Shown here piece after piece: positions 54,241 to 63,629 of a stretch of 64,000 bases of DNA. Numbering within the stretch: position 1 is the first letter of the stretch; every line of letters starts with the position of its first letter. The notes below the pieces were generated by a model, which saw nothing but the letters and a program-made list of their open reading frames with translations, made no database searches and was not told the origin of the DNA. Origin of the DNA: Peribacillus sp044761985 (GTDB lineage Bacteria; Bacillota; Bacilli; Bacillales; DSM-1321); NCBI RefSeq assembly GCF_044761985.1, contig NZ_JBIWDK010000008.1:159593-223592 (forward strand), read 5' to 3'. Made by a program: the position numbers and the translations under genes.

Positions 54241-54390
54241 TTCTCGAAGGAGTGGACGATTCGGAACACAAGGGGATTTTTGAACAAATAAAAAAGATCA
54301 CCGAATAAGTGGTCTTCTTTGATGAATCCTATGGAACGAATGCCCTCGTTAGGGGAAGTCATCGTTTTACCGACTTGCCAGGTCAGTGGT

Positions 54391-54777
54391 CTACCTATTC
54401 ATCATAAGGATAAATACTAGCACGACGATGACAAAGGCTATGATAACGGATAGCCATCCAATTTTCACTTTTGCTAATAGACGGTCAACAATAAAGAATG
54501 AGATGGCAGAAACAAGACTTAGAATTTGTAAGACGAATCCGAATAAACAGTGAAATAAGAAGGAGAGAATTTCACGAGTGTAAGCCTTTTTAGAAATCTG
54601 CCTACTCAGCCAGTCACTAAAGAAGGAAGTGATCACTCCGTAGATAATGACAATCATAAGATTTAAATAATATAAATTCATAAATGCATTCAAATCAAAG
54701 CCACCAAGCGATGAAAGGACCAATGCAAATAACAAACTACTAAGAAAAGCAGTCAATAGTTTTCTCTTTAAAATAAT
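54391..54777 (-). CDS. Small membrane protein, possible AUU start
   Basis: About 121-128 residues with four hydrophobic segments and a LMMNR end. The first ordinary start is a TTG at 54756 without a site. GAGAGGAG lies upstream, and nine bases after its AGGAG comes an ATT at 54777 that would begin MILKRKLLTAFLSSL, a typical basic-then-hydrophobic N-terminus. No ATG or GTG occurs in frame back to the upstream stop. Function unknown. Confidence 0.55.
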   Translation of the reverse strand: MILKRKLLTAFLSSLLFALVLSSLGGFDLNAFMNLYYLNLMIVIIYGVITSFFSDWLSRQISKKAYTREILSFLFHCLFGFVLQILSLVSAISFFIVDRLLAKVKIGWLSVIIAFVIVVLVFILMMNR

Positions 54778-54999
54778 AGGAATGTTCTCCTCTCTAATTT
54801 CGATTGCTCCAACAGCAACCCATGTAATATCTATATCTAGCCCTTCTTTTATTACCGTTCGTTCATCGGTAATAAAACCAAAATAAAAAAAGACTGAAGA
54901 GAGGGGTTTGATCTCAGCTTTTGGGAGGATGCTTTCCCCAAAAGCCTACCTCTTACCTCTACTTACAGTTTGAAGGCACACCGGCATTGAAGTTTTTGT

Positions 55000-55635
55000 C
55001 TAGATCTGTTTCTGTTTTCTCATCCATTGTGTCGCTACCCATTTTTCTCCTGTTAGGACCGGGGCTCCACCGTGTAAGGTTTGTTCATTTACATGTTGAT
55101 CATCATAGAAATACTCGAAGTACACGGCCATTCCCTTTTGGGGAGATACAGAGAGATTTAGTTTAGGAAAGAACGTTTCCCCGCCTTCCTCCACATCATT
55201 CAAGTACATGATGATGGTGCTAATTCTATTATTTTTTGCAGCTTTACTGGAAGATGCGAAAAAATCATAATGGGCCTTATACTCTTGGCCAGGTGTATAC
55301 TTTAGAATTTGAATACCATCCCCATGTTCAACGGGTACATTCATAATAGAAGAAACTCTTTTTTCAATGGTCGTGATGAGGTCATTTTCCTTGTCCTGGA
55401 AGTACATGCTACTGCTTGTCCGCATCTCATTTACTTCGCGTGTATCACCGATTTTGGAACGGTTCAGTTTATCTTTGGACAAACTGATTAATTCGTCACA
55501 TTCTTCGTCACTTAACACATTCCCCAAAACGGCGATGAGCGGTTCTTCTAATCTAGTAAGGATCGTAATCTCTCTATCTTCTGTTTTGATTGTATTTCCC
55601 TTATGGGTGAAAATAGTCTGTTCTTTGTTATCCAT
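55000..55635 (-). CDS. Prolyl 4-hydroxylase-like 2-oxoglutarate/Fe(II) dioxygenase
   Basis: 211 residues. Fe(II) ligands H122-x-D124 (AHYDFF) and H188 (TLHGGAP), and K198 for 2-oxoglutarate, all present. Closely resembles the well-studied Bacillus anthracis prolyl hydroxylase, which hydroxylates proline-rich peptides. No membrane or signal segment. A collagen-like gene lies 8 kb downstream, but its visible repeats contain no proline. Terminator-like hairpin at 54918-54945. Confidence 0.87.
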   Translation of the reverse strand: MDNKEQTIFTHKGNTIKTEDREITILTRLEEPLIAVLGNVLSDEECDELISLSKDKLNRSKIGDTREVNEMRTSSSMYFQDKENDLITTIEKRVSSIMNVPVEHGDGIQILKYTPGQEYKAHYDFFASSSKAAKNNRISTIIMYLNDVEEGGETFFPKLNLSVSPQKGMAVYFEYFYDDQHVNEQTLHGGAPVLTGEKWVATQWMRKQKQI

Positions 55636-55783
55636 GGTCGTTCACTCCCTTAATGAATGAATTTTCGGAAAAATCCATCAGTCTATTTGGCTTTTTAGCG
55701 ATAAATGATTATATCACGAACCTTTCGAATAACGGAAATTTTTTACTTTGGTATATATTATTAGTACGAAAGGTTTTTTGTGG

Positions 55784-55815
55784 AACGATGGTGTGAATCC
55801 CCACCATCGTTTTTC
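55784..55815. terminator. Hairpin at the 3' end of the serine hydrolase gene
   Basis: AACGATGGTG (55784-55793) pairs with CACCATCGTT (55802-55811); a T run follows only on the plus strand. Confidence 0.6.
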
Positions 55816-57283
55816 ATGCATTCAAATGGGTTTTCCGCGCAGTTCGTATGCCTTTCCCCAATGTAACGACTCCCACCATCAAAAGGAGCAAAGGCAGTCC
55901 AAATAATAGGTGACCGATTCCAGGAGCAAATAGTGTAACTGTAGATAAAGGACCGAATAGATAAGGGAAATTGATTAAAATACTCAACGGAATCAGCCAG
56001 TAAACCATGACGAGGAACATCCTATGGAGAATACGTAGGAATCCGTGTACTTCTCGTGGTTTAGGTTTGAATATTCTATAGATTGACCAGACAATCAGGG
56101 TCACGAATCCCAATATAATCAGATCAATCACTGCATATTTCATAAATGGGTGGTCAGTGGGGCTAGGGGGTTCTTCATGATGTACGAGCTTGTTCACTCC
56201 GCTTATGATCGAATCATATTCATTGAGGTTGAAATAATCCATTGAATTAATCTGTAGGCTGATGCCATACTGCCCGTCTAAGATCACTTTTGAGTAGGTG
56301 TTTTCTGTCCATCCATTATGGGAGACTTCATCATCCTTCACTTCCCATCCCATTGCGTAGTACGTATCATCCCCTATGTATGATGATGGCTGATGCAAGG
56401 TGTTCATGCCATTCTTCGATAAAATGCCTTTTCCATTGAATGTGCCATGATTCAATTGGGCGATCATATAATTTGCCATATCTTCCGCACTAGAAATGAT
56501 GTAACCGGAAGGAACCGATCCCTCGTGTTTCAATTGCTTGGTCGGTAGCTTCCATCCAAATACCGTCTGATAACCGCCCGCAATGGCATGGTTTGCAACA
56601 TCTTTAGGGTCACCGTAGGTATTCTTCATTTCAAGCGGCTTGAATATGAATTCATTTAGATAGTCTTTATATGATAGATTTGTCACTTCTTCAATGACTA
56701 AACCTAAGATGTCGTAATTTAGATTCGAATATTCATAGCGGTCACCGGCAGGGTGCTTCAATTCAATCTCTTCCAAGCCTTTGACATGTTCTTTCAATGT
56801 CTTATCTCCCTGTGAGATAGCCACTTGGCCGTCATATGTGGAAAGACCGCTCGTATGATTCAGTAAGTGCTGAATCGTGATTTTCCCAGAAGCCTCCTTA
56901 TCGGCAAGATGAAACCAGGGGATATACAATTGCACGGGATCTTGTAATCGTATTTTTCCCTGATCCACTAACTGCATAAGGGCAAGTGCCGTAAATGATT
57001 TACTGACGGACCCAAGAACGATGGGGGTTTCCGAAGTCATTTCAGTTCCATTTTGGTTGGCCACACCATATCCTTGCACGTATTCCACCCGATCTCCCTC
57101 TACGATGGCCAATGAAGCTCCCTGAATCTTGAGACGCTCGATTTCATTTGCCATAAACTCATCAATAGCGGAAGAATCCAGTTTTCTTGACGCCTGTTCG
57201 TTTCCCAACACAACTCCGGAAACACTTGTCAGGACGAGCAGTATGGTCAGTATGAAACTAATTATCTTATGTCTTTTTCGCAT
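55814..57283 (-). CDS. Beta-lactamase/transpeptidase-like serine hydrolase with C-terminal membrane domain
   Basis: 489 residues: signal peptide, a class C beta-lactamase-like domain (~38-360) with S92-V-S-K95 and Y185-S-N187, and about four membrane segments after ~385. This layout resembles PbpE/FmtA-related D-aminopeptidase or esterase proteins rather than a dedicated beta-lactamase. Substrate unknown; acts outside the membrane. The ribosome site (AGGAAAATGAG) is modest. Confidence 0.85.
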   Translation of the reverse strand: MRKRHKIISFILTILLVLTSVSGVVLGNEQASRKLDSSAIDEFMANEIERLKIQGASLAIVEGDRVEYVQGYGVANQNGTEMTSETPIVLGSVSKSFTALALMQLVDQGKIRLQDPVQLYIPWFHLADKEASGKITIQHLLNHTSGLSTYDGQVAISQGDKTLKEHVKGLEEIELKHPAGDRYEYSNLNYDILGLVIEEVTNLSYKDYLNEFIFKPLEMKNTYGDPKDVANHAIAGGYQTVFGWKLPTKQLKHEGSVPSGYIISSAEDMANYMIAQLNHGTFNGKGILSKNGMNTLHQPSSYIGDDTYYAMGWEVKDDEVSHNGWTENTYSKVILDGQYGISLQINSMDYFNLNEYDSIISGVNKLVHHEEPPSPTDHPFMKYAVIDLIILGFVTLIVWSIYRIFKPKPREVHGFLRILHRMFLVMVYWLIPLSILINFPYLFGPLSTVTLFAPGIGHLLFGLPLLLLMVGVVTLGKGIRTARKTHLNA

Positions 57284-57605
57284 CTTCTCATTTTCCTTTC
57301 TCTATCAAGTGCAAAATATCTTTCTTGAATCATTGTAAGGATTTAACAAAAGTGGGTCAATGAATTCCAGATAAATAGATTCGTTGATGGCTCGTGCACT
57401 ACTTTGCTGTTCGCCTTTGATAAGTAAATATTCCGTGAAGATTTCGGGGGAACGCATGAAAATGGGCATCTGAATCAGTAGCAATACCCATTCCGAGTAC
57501 ATATTTTGTGTGGAGAGAGTACTTGGAGGATAGGGAAAATCTATAGGCCATTTTTTCCGTACTCCTTCGTTATTTTTGATTAATTTAAATATGGAGGTTT
57601 TATAC
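57284..57605. other. Intergenic region upstream of the TOMM precursor gene
   Basis: About 320 AT-rich bases that must hold the cluster promoter. No clear -35/-10 pair was fixed. TGGAGGT just before 57606 serves the precursor gene. Confidence 0.45.
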
Positions 57606-57851
57606 ATGAATGAGTTTCAAAATCAGCTTCAAATGTTGAATGTCGACCCACAATTCCAGGCCAGTCAGCCGGTCCCTTGGGATCCGAATCAATTTCAGCA
57701 TCAGCATTCCATGGAAGATTCCCGTCTTATCCCGTTAGGGTGTTTTGGTTGCCTTGGTTGTTTCGGATGCTTTTTCTTCGGAGGCATCGGAGGGTGTGGC
57801 GGATGTGGACGTTGCGGAGGGTGTGGACGTTGCGGTCGTTGCGGTCGCTAA
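57606..57851 (+). CDS. Heterocycloanthracin-type TOMM precursor peptide
   Basis: 81 residues. The leader (~1-43) carries NQLQMLNVDPQFQ and VPWDPNQF, as in the heterocycloanthracin/sonorensin family. The core begins after LIPL and contains ten cysteines at 46, 49, 52, 55, 64, 67, 70, 73, 76 and 79, each preceded by Gly, in two blocks (GCxGC, four copies) and six more in a GCG-rich block, separated by an FFFGGIGG segment. Cys next to Gly is the preferred target for thiazole formation. GGAGG precedes ATG 57606. Confidence 0.9.
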   Translation: MNEFQNQLQMLNVDPQFQASQPVPWDPNQFQHQHSMEDSRLIPLGCFGCLGCFGCFFFGGIGGCGGCGRCGGCGRCGRCGR

Positions 57852-57873
57852 TCGATTTTCAGAGAAGAACCGA

Positions 57874-57902
57874 CCCCTGCAGAATGCCTGCAGGGGCTTT
57901 TC
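57874..57902 (+). terminator. Hairpin between the precursor and the maturation genes
   Basis: CCCCTGCAG (57874-57882) pairs with CTGCAGGGG (57888-57896), then CTTTTC. A partial terminator would keep precursor mRNA in excess of enzyme mRNA. Confidence 0.75.
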
Positions 57903-57988
57903 TCCATGGAATTAGACATAAGAGACAAATTGTCATACATACGATTAGAGGGATAGCTAAGTAAAGCTTGTTGGTTAGGAGGTTCGAG

Positions 57989-59935
57989 ATGAAGAATTTG
58001 ACCCCTTCTATGCGTCTGAAAGTGAATAGGGATACGTTTTTTCTCCCTGAACCAAATGGGGAAGTGTATTTTCGGAATAATGTAAGTTCTTTCCGTATGG
58101 AAGGACGTACCATCGTTCAATGGATTGAACAGTTAATACCCATGTTTAACGGGGAACATGCATTGAGTGATTTGACGGATGGATTGCCTGGGCCATACCG
58201 GAATCGGGTCATGGAGATTGCCGAAGTTCTGTACAAGAACGGGTTCGTTCGGGATATCAGTCAAGATGCCCCACACCAGTTGACGGATCGGATTGTGGAT
58301 AAGTATGCGTCTCAGATTGCGTTTTTGGATAGTGTCGGCGATTCGGGAGCCCGTCGTTTTCAGGATTATCGTCAGCTGAAAGTATTGGCGATTGGTTCAG
58401 GTCCGTTTTTCGTATCACTGGTATCCGCGTTGCTTGAATCTGGATTGCCTGCTTTTCATATTCATATAAAGGATTCGGAATCGACGAATAGAAAGCGACT
58501 GAATGAAATTGTTGCCCATTTCCGTACAACAGACGAGGACGTGGCGGTGGAGGAGGTTTCCCAGAGTCAGGAGGGGGAAAGAGCTTGGCAGGAAATAATC
58601 CGGCCATATGATTATATCGTGTCTGTGTCACAAGATGGAGAGGTGGAGGAACTGCGGGCGCTGCACGCGGCTTGCAGGCAAGAAGAGAAGATGTTTTTCC
58701 CTGCACTGAGTCTGAATCAAATTGGTCTTGCCGGTCCGATGGTGAACGGGGAATCGCTTTCCTGCTGGGAGTCTGCCTGGCGCCGTTTACATCAGTCTTC
58801 CCTGATTACCGATCAAGAGGCTGCCTCTTTTTCCTCCACGGCGGGTGCGCTCCTCGCAAATGTACTGGCGTTCGAGTTATTCAAAAGGAGTACGGGAGTG
58901 AGCGAATCGGATCAGAGCAATCAACTTTACCTGCTTGATATGGAAACCTTGGAAGGAAGCTGGCACACCTTTTTGCCCCACCCGTTTGTCACGGGCACGG
59001 CGGCTGCAAGATGGGTGACGGATTTCGACTTGAGATTGAACCAGCAATCAAGCCGAGGCGAACGGGGTAAGTTGTTTATGTCCTTTGGCCGAATGACTTC
59101 CAGCCAATCGGGCATCTTCCATAGCTGGGAAGAAGGAGAGCTGAAGCAACTGCCGTTAGCTCAATGCCGTGTCCAAGTGGTTGATCCGATGTCTATGGGT
59201 CCAGCTGAATTGTTGCCAGCGATCATTTGCTCGGAATTATTGCATGAAGAAGCGAGGAGGGAAGCGGGCTTAACGGGAGTCGAAGTGTATGCCACGGAAA
59301 CGGTCAGCCATCTTGGTCCGACTTTACCTCAATGGGATGGAGTAGGTGTAGAAGGATTCGTCGGCGTTGGTACGGGAGAGACGTTCGCGGAGTGTATGTG
59401 CCGGGGGTTGTACAAGTGTTTGGACGAGGAATTAACCAAGCGAAGCAACGAAAAGCACGCCTGTGGTCGAATTCAGTTGGAGGTCATAGACGATGAGCGC
59501 TGCCGGTATTACTTGCAGGCGTTGACAAGAATGGCAGGTGACCCCGTGATTGCGTTAGGAGAGGAAGTATTCGGTTTCCCTGTCGTATGGGTCGGTACGG
59601 GGGATGAGTGGTACGGATGTGTAGGGCTGAATAGTACGCAGGCTTTACGGAATGCTTTACAGCAGGCACTCATGGCCATTCAAAACGAAAAGGGGGGCTA
59701 CAAGAAGCAGGGTTTGAAAGCTTCATCCGTGCTTATGGAAAAAAGGACGCCGTTGACCCTTAGGATTGCGTCGTATGAAGAATCAAGAGAATCGGAAGTG
59801 CTGCAGGAGGCCTTGCAAGTGCTGGATTGGAACGGAAAGCGGCTATTGGCCTTCGAACTGGAATTGGAACCTGTTTTGAAAGAGGAGCTGGCAGGGGTAT
59901 TTGGTGTGTTGCTGCGAGAGGAGGGATCAAGGTGA
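57989..59935 (+). CDS. TOMM maturation protein: RiPP-recognition element plus ThiF-like domain
   Basis: 648 residues. An N-terminal ~95-residue winged-helix-like region (NGEVYFRNNVSSFRMEGRTI) fits a RiPP recognition element that binds the leader. After it comes a ThiF/E1-like Rossmann domain (YRQLKVLAIGSGPFFVSLV, ~130-340), matching the bacillar thiazole-bacteriocin maturation family (ocin-ThiF-like). The C-terminal half is not assigned. It is thought to present the precursor to the cyclodehydratase. ATG 57989 has GGAGGTTCG upstream. It overlaps the next gene by four bases. Confidence 0.85.
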   Translation: MKNLTPSMRLKVNRDTFFLPEPNGEVYFRNNVSSFRMEGRTIVQWIEQLIPMFNGEHALSDLTDGLPGPYRNRVMEIAEVLYKNGFVRDISQDAPHQLTDRIVDKYASQIAFLDSVGDSGARRFQDYRQLKVLAIGSGPFFVSLVSALLESGLPAFHIHIKDSESTNRKRLNEIVAHFRTTDEDVAVEEVSQSQEGERAWQEIIRPYDYIVSVSQDGEVEELRALHAACRQEEKMFFPALSLNQIGLAGPMVNGESLSCWESAWRRLHQSSLITDQEAASFSSTAGALLANVLAFELFKRSTGVSESDQSNQLYLLDMETLEGSWHTFLPHPFVTGTAAARWVTDFDLRLNQQSSRGERGKLFMSFGRMTSSQSGIFHSWEEGELKQLPLAQCRVQVVDPMSMGPAELLPAIICSELLHEEARREAGLTGVEVYATETVSHLGPTLPQWDGVGVEGFVGVGTGETFAECMCRGLYKCLDEELTKRSNEKHACGRIQLEVIDDERCRYYLQALTRMAGDPVIALGEEVFGFPVVWVGTGDEWYGCVGLNSTQALRNALQQALMAIQNEKGGYKKQGLKASSVLMEKRTPLTLRIASYEESRESEVLQEALQVLDWNGKRLLAFELELEPVLKEELAGVFGVLLREEGSR

Positions 59936-61866
59936 AGCCTGTCATCTTGATGGTCGGAGAAGGAGTGTTGGTGGACCTGGTGTACGGAATATTGTCAGAC
60001 GAATACGAAATCATTCGCCAGGTCGACTTTTTGACAGAGATACCCGAAACGGCTGAACTGGCTCTCATGCTGCAGGATGCCTGGGATCCTTCTGCCCATC
60101 TAAAGGCGGAGGAAGTCCTCGACATTCCATGGTTACGGGGCTTTGTGTCATTTGGTGAAGGGATGGTTGGGCCACTAGTGCGGATGGAGAAGGAAGGGTG
60201 CTCGCAATGCGCGGATCTACGGCATCTCATGGCGGGGCGCGATCGGAAAGAAATGTGGGCCATCCAAAAGCAATTACAGGAGAATGGAGGGAAGCAAGAT
60301 GACCCGGCGGCATCGCGCACGGGACTGTTACAAATGGCTTACCTGATTGGAGAAGAGGTGCAGCGGGTGACGGAAGGGACTGGGGCCCGGTCGGAATATG
60401 CTGTAGCCTTGATCAACATGAAGACACTGAATATTTCCTGGCATCCTTTTTTAGCGGATCCAATCTGCCCGGTCTGTAGTCCCATTCCCGATGATTCTTC
60501 AAGGGCGGCCCGAATTTCGTTACAACCAAGTCCGAAGGTGGATCCCGATGGCTACCGCACCCGTTCAATGACTGAGCTAAGTCAGGTGCTGGCCAAGGAT
60601 TATCTCGATCCCCGGATGGGTTTTCTGAATAATAAGATGGTCGATCTTGTGCCGCCATTTGCCGATGTCAGTGTGAGTCTTCCTTTGTTCATGGGGGATG
60701 AAGGGACAGCGGGGCGGACTAATTCCTATGCGGTTAGCGAGATGACTGCGATTTTGGAAGGATTGGAGCGGTATTGTGGTCTTGAACCACGGGGAAAGCG
60801 GACCGTTGTCCATGACAGCTACAATAATCTGAAAGATGAGGCCCTGGATCCCAGCAAGCTTGGTGTCCACACCGATGAAATGTATGAAATGCCTGGTTTT
60901 CCTTTCAAGCGTTTTCATCCGGATTCCCCAATCAACTGGGTTTGGAGCTATTCTTTTTTACAAGAGCGTCCAATTTTGGTTCCAGAGCTGGTGGCTTATT
61001 ATAGCTTGGGCTGCGGGGAGGGGTTTGTTTATGAAACGTCCAATGGCTGCGCATTAGGAGGCAGTTTGGAAGAAGCGATTTTGTACGGGATTTTCGAAGT
61101 GGTGGAACGCGATTCCTTTCTATTGACCTGGTACGCTAAGCTCCCGCTTCCCCGCCTTGACCCGTATTCGGCCAATGACGAAGAACTGGCATTGATGATG
61201 GACCGGGCACGGGCAGCGGCGGGATATGACATCCATTTGTATAACGCGACGATGGAACATGGCATCCCAAGTGTCTGGGCGATGGCGAAAAACAGGAAAG
61301 GAAAAGGATTGAACCTCATTTGTGCGGGTGGTGCCCATTTGGATCCCATCCGGGCGGCGAAAAGTGCGATTCATGAGTTGGCGGGCATGATGCTGACCCT
61401 TGACGATAAATTCGAGGCGAATCAGGAAGAGTATGAGAAGATGCTCGCTGACCCGTACTTAGTCCAGCAGATGGATGATCATGGCATGCTGTTTGGGTTA
61501 CGGCAAGCGGAAGAACGGTTGCACTTTTTATTGGATGATCGACGGCCGTTGCGTACGTTCGACGAGGAATTCTTGGCCGGGGTGAAACATGCCGATTTAA
61601 TGGATGACCTACAGGACGTGCTTTTACAGTTGCAACAGCATGGCCTTGATGTGCTTGTCGTGGATCAAACGACGCCGGAACTGAAAAAGAACGGATTACA
61701 TTGCGTGAAAGTGCTGATACCGGGCATGCTCCCGATGACATTCGGTCATCACCTGACCCGCGTTACAGGACTCGATAGGGTTTTGCAGGTTCCCGTGGAA
61801 CTAGGATATGCGAAGCAGCCGCTGACAATCGAACAGCTTAATCAAGATCCGCATCCATTTCCATAA
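59932..61866 (+). CDS. Fused E1-like / YcaO cyclodehydratase
   Basis: 644 residues from GTG 59932, sharing GTGA with the previous stop. The N-terminal E1-like part has a four-cysteine zinc site (C90-SQC93, C179-PVC182). The C-terminal ~400 residues are YcaO: SEMTAILEGLER (~269-280), ETSNGCALGG, EVVERD and a Pro-rich end (HPFP), as needed for ATP-driven backbone activation. The fusion corresponds to SagC-SagD in one chain. It turns Cys (and possibly Ser/Thr) into azolines. Confidence 0.92.
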   Translation: MKPVILMVGEGVLVDLVYGILSDEYEIIRQVDFLTEIPETAELALMLQDAWDPSAHLKAEEVLDIPWLRGFVSFGEGMVGPLVRMEKEGCSQCADLRHLMAGRDRKEMWAIQKQLQENGGKQDDPAASRTGLLQMAYLIGEEVQRVTEGTGARSEYAVALINMKTLNISWHPFLADPICPVCSPIPDDSSRAARISLQPSPKVDPDGYRTRSMTELSQVLAKDYLDPRMGFLNNKMVDLVPPFADVSVSLPLFMGDEGTAGRTNSYAVSEMTAILEGLERYCGLEPRGKRTVVHDSYNNLKDEALDPSKLGVHTDEMYEMPGFPFKRFHPDSPINWVWSYSFLQERPILVPELVAYYSLGCGEGFVYETSNGCALGGSLEEAILYGIFEVVERDSFLLTWYAKLPLPRLDPYSANDEELALMMDRARAAAGYDIHLYNATMEHGIPSVWAMAKNRKGKGLNLICAGGAHLDPIRAAKSAIHELAGMMLTLDDKFEANQEEYEKMLADPYLVQQMDDHGMLFGLRQAEERLHFLLDDRRPLRTFDEEFLAGVKHADLMDDLQDVLLQLQQHGLDVLVVDQTTPELKKNGLHCVKVLIPGMLPMTFGHHLTRVTGLDRVLQVPVELGYAKQPLTIEQLNQDPHPFP

Positions 61867-61887
61867 GCGGTGGTAAGGAGGCAGGGG

Positions 61888-63447
61888 ATGAATCTAGATC
61901 AATTTTTGCATAATCTTCAGTTTGACACAGCGAAGGTCAGACCGCCTGACTGGGAAGTGGATTGGGAGGATGCGCCACTTTCCTATAAACTTTACCGTGA
62001 CTTGCCTGTGTTCCCTTTTTCGCCGGAAGTGCCGCTGACATTGGAAGCCTGCCAAACATCATCCCAGCCTGACTTCAAGGCTATCGGTCACTTTCTTTGG
62101 TATGTATTCGGCCTTGCTCAAGTGAGCCAGTTCATGAATGATCCGGAACAAATGGACTTCATGCAGTCGTTCCGCCGTTTTGCGCCTTCAGGGGGAGCAT
62201 TGTATCCAAACGAACTGTACATCTACCTGAAAATCGAGGAGTTGCCTGCTGGCGTGTACCATTATGATGTGGCACACCATCGTTTGGTATTAGTGCGGGA
62301 AGGTAATTTTGATGACTATCTGGACCAGGCCCTTGGCGGTCGTTGCGATATGACAACGTGTTTCGGAACGGTCTTCGTGTCGACGATGTTTTGGAAAAAC
62401 TTCTATAAGTACCACGATTTTTCCTATCGCCTGCAAGGATTGGACGCAGGTGTCCTGATGGGTCAGTTATTGGAGGTGGCGAAGAGGTTCGGCTTCTCGA
62501 CTGGCGTGTCCTTTCAATTCCTGGACCGGGCCATTAATCACTTAATTGGATTATCTGAACAAGAAGAAAGCACATATGCCGCCATTCTTTTATCTGTGGA
62601 AGCTACAAATGGAGTCACGTTTGGAAGTAAAATAGATCGTGCTGTCACGGCGGTTGAATTATGTAGAGAGCTGCCTGCCATATCACATACCCATTATGTT
62701 CGGTCACAGACAATCATAGAGTATCCAATGTTGATTCAGATGAATGAAGCATCCATGATTGACTCCACTCGATCCATTCGGAAAATCGAAGCAAAGGAAG
62801 CGCGAAGTGGAAAAGGTATGGGGAGTATAGATTTGCCAGCAGTGGAGCGGTTGTCGTATGACCTGGCTACTATTTGCCGTAAGCGGTTTTCCCCGGAAAT
62901 GGATTTCGTTTTAGGGAAGGTGAGCAAGATTCAACTCGCCACACTGTTGCAAGAGGCTTCGGCATCTTTTTCGTATACCAATGATGTGGATGAGACGCAA
63001 GAACACGACGTCTCCATCTATGCCTGTTTGCATCAAATGGAAGATATTTCAGATGGTGCTTATGTTTATGATAGAGCAAATCATGCATTACGGCTTGTGC
63101 GACAAGGTGATCAGCGAACTCAGTTGCAATACGCCATGTCACTGGATAATGTGAATTTACTGCAAGTTCCAATCTGCCTGCATGTGGCAGGGAATAGAGA
63201 TCACCGCAAAAAGGAGCTAAGCTACAGGGGATACCGCATCCAACAGATGGAAGCGGGAATGCTCGTCCAACGATTACTTTTAGTAGCGACAGCCTTGGAT
63301 ATGGGAGGTCATCCTTTGCTTGGGTTCGATGTGAACGTATGTGATGACATTTATAAAAAAGGACTGCATGAAAAAACAACGCTCATCCAAATACCAATCG
63401 GACCGTATCGAGGGCGACCTTGGCTAAAAGGCAGCTTGCATGGTTAG
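61888..63447 (+). CDS. SagB-type FMN azoline dehydrogenase
   Basis: 519 residues. Oxidises azolines to thiazoles. Two nitroreductase-like halves: the first has RRFAPSGGALYPNELYIY (FMN site, ~95-112) and AGVYHYDVAHHRL; the second is diverged (GAYVYDRANHALRLV near 398). ATG 61888 has GGAGGCAGGGG upstream. Last gene of the cluster, followed by a terminator. No exporter or immunity gene lies in between. Confidence 0.9.
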   Translation: MNLDQFLHNLQFDTAKVRPPDWEVDWEDAPLSYKLYRDLPVFPFSPEVPLTLEACQTSSQPDFKAIGHFLWYVFGLAQVSQFMNDPEQMDFMQSFRRFAPSGGALYPNELYIYLKIEELPAGVYHYDVAHHRLVLVREGNFDDYLDQALGGRCDMTTCFGTVFVSTMFWKNFYKYHDFSYRLQGLDAGVLMGQLLEVAKRFGFSTGVSFQFLDRAINHLIGLSEQEESTYAAILLSVEATNGVTFGSKIDRAVTAVELCRELPAISHTHYVRSQTIIEYPMLIQMNEASMIDSTRSIRKIEAKEARSGKGMGSIDLPAVERLSYDLATICRKRFSPEMDFVLGKVSKIQLATLLQEASASFSYTNDVDETQEHDVSIYACLHQMEDISDGAYVYDRANHALRLVRQGDQRTQLQYAMSLDNVNLLQVPICLHVAGNRDHRKKELSYRGYRIQQMEAGMLVQRLLLVATALDMGGHPLLGFDVNVCDDIYKKGLHEKTTLIQIPIGPYRGRPWLKGSLHG

Positions 63448-63509
63448 CTTATGGATGGAGGAGTGTAGGAAAAATAAACTCTTGAATACCAAATGAATGG
63501 ATCCAACTC

Positions 63510-63543
63510 AACCCCTACTTTTTTCATAAAGAGGGGTTTTCTT
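63510..63543 (+). terminator. Terminator of the TOMM cluster
   Basis: AACCCCT (63510-63516) and AGGGGTT (63532-63538), then TTCTTTATT. Confidence 0.8.
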
Positions 63544-63591
63544 TATTATGAAGAGATAGAGAGTTTGTCCAATCCAATTGATTTCTCCACT

Positions 63592-63600
63592 CATAAGATA
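63592..63600 (+). promoter_or_regulatory. Candidate sigma-K -10 element of the collagen-like gene
   Basis: CATAAGATA fits CATANNNTA, 30 bases before the start codon. The -35 is unclear. Confidence 0.4.
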
Positions 63601-63629
63601 GTGAGAAACTATTAAAGGAGTGAAGAATA

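Noticed and set aside
57305..57607. A 100-residue leftward open frame overlapping the TOMM precursor start
   Set aside because: No good ribosome site, no recognised domain, and it overlaps the promoter and start of a well-supported gene.
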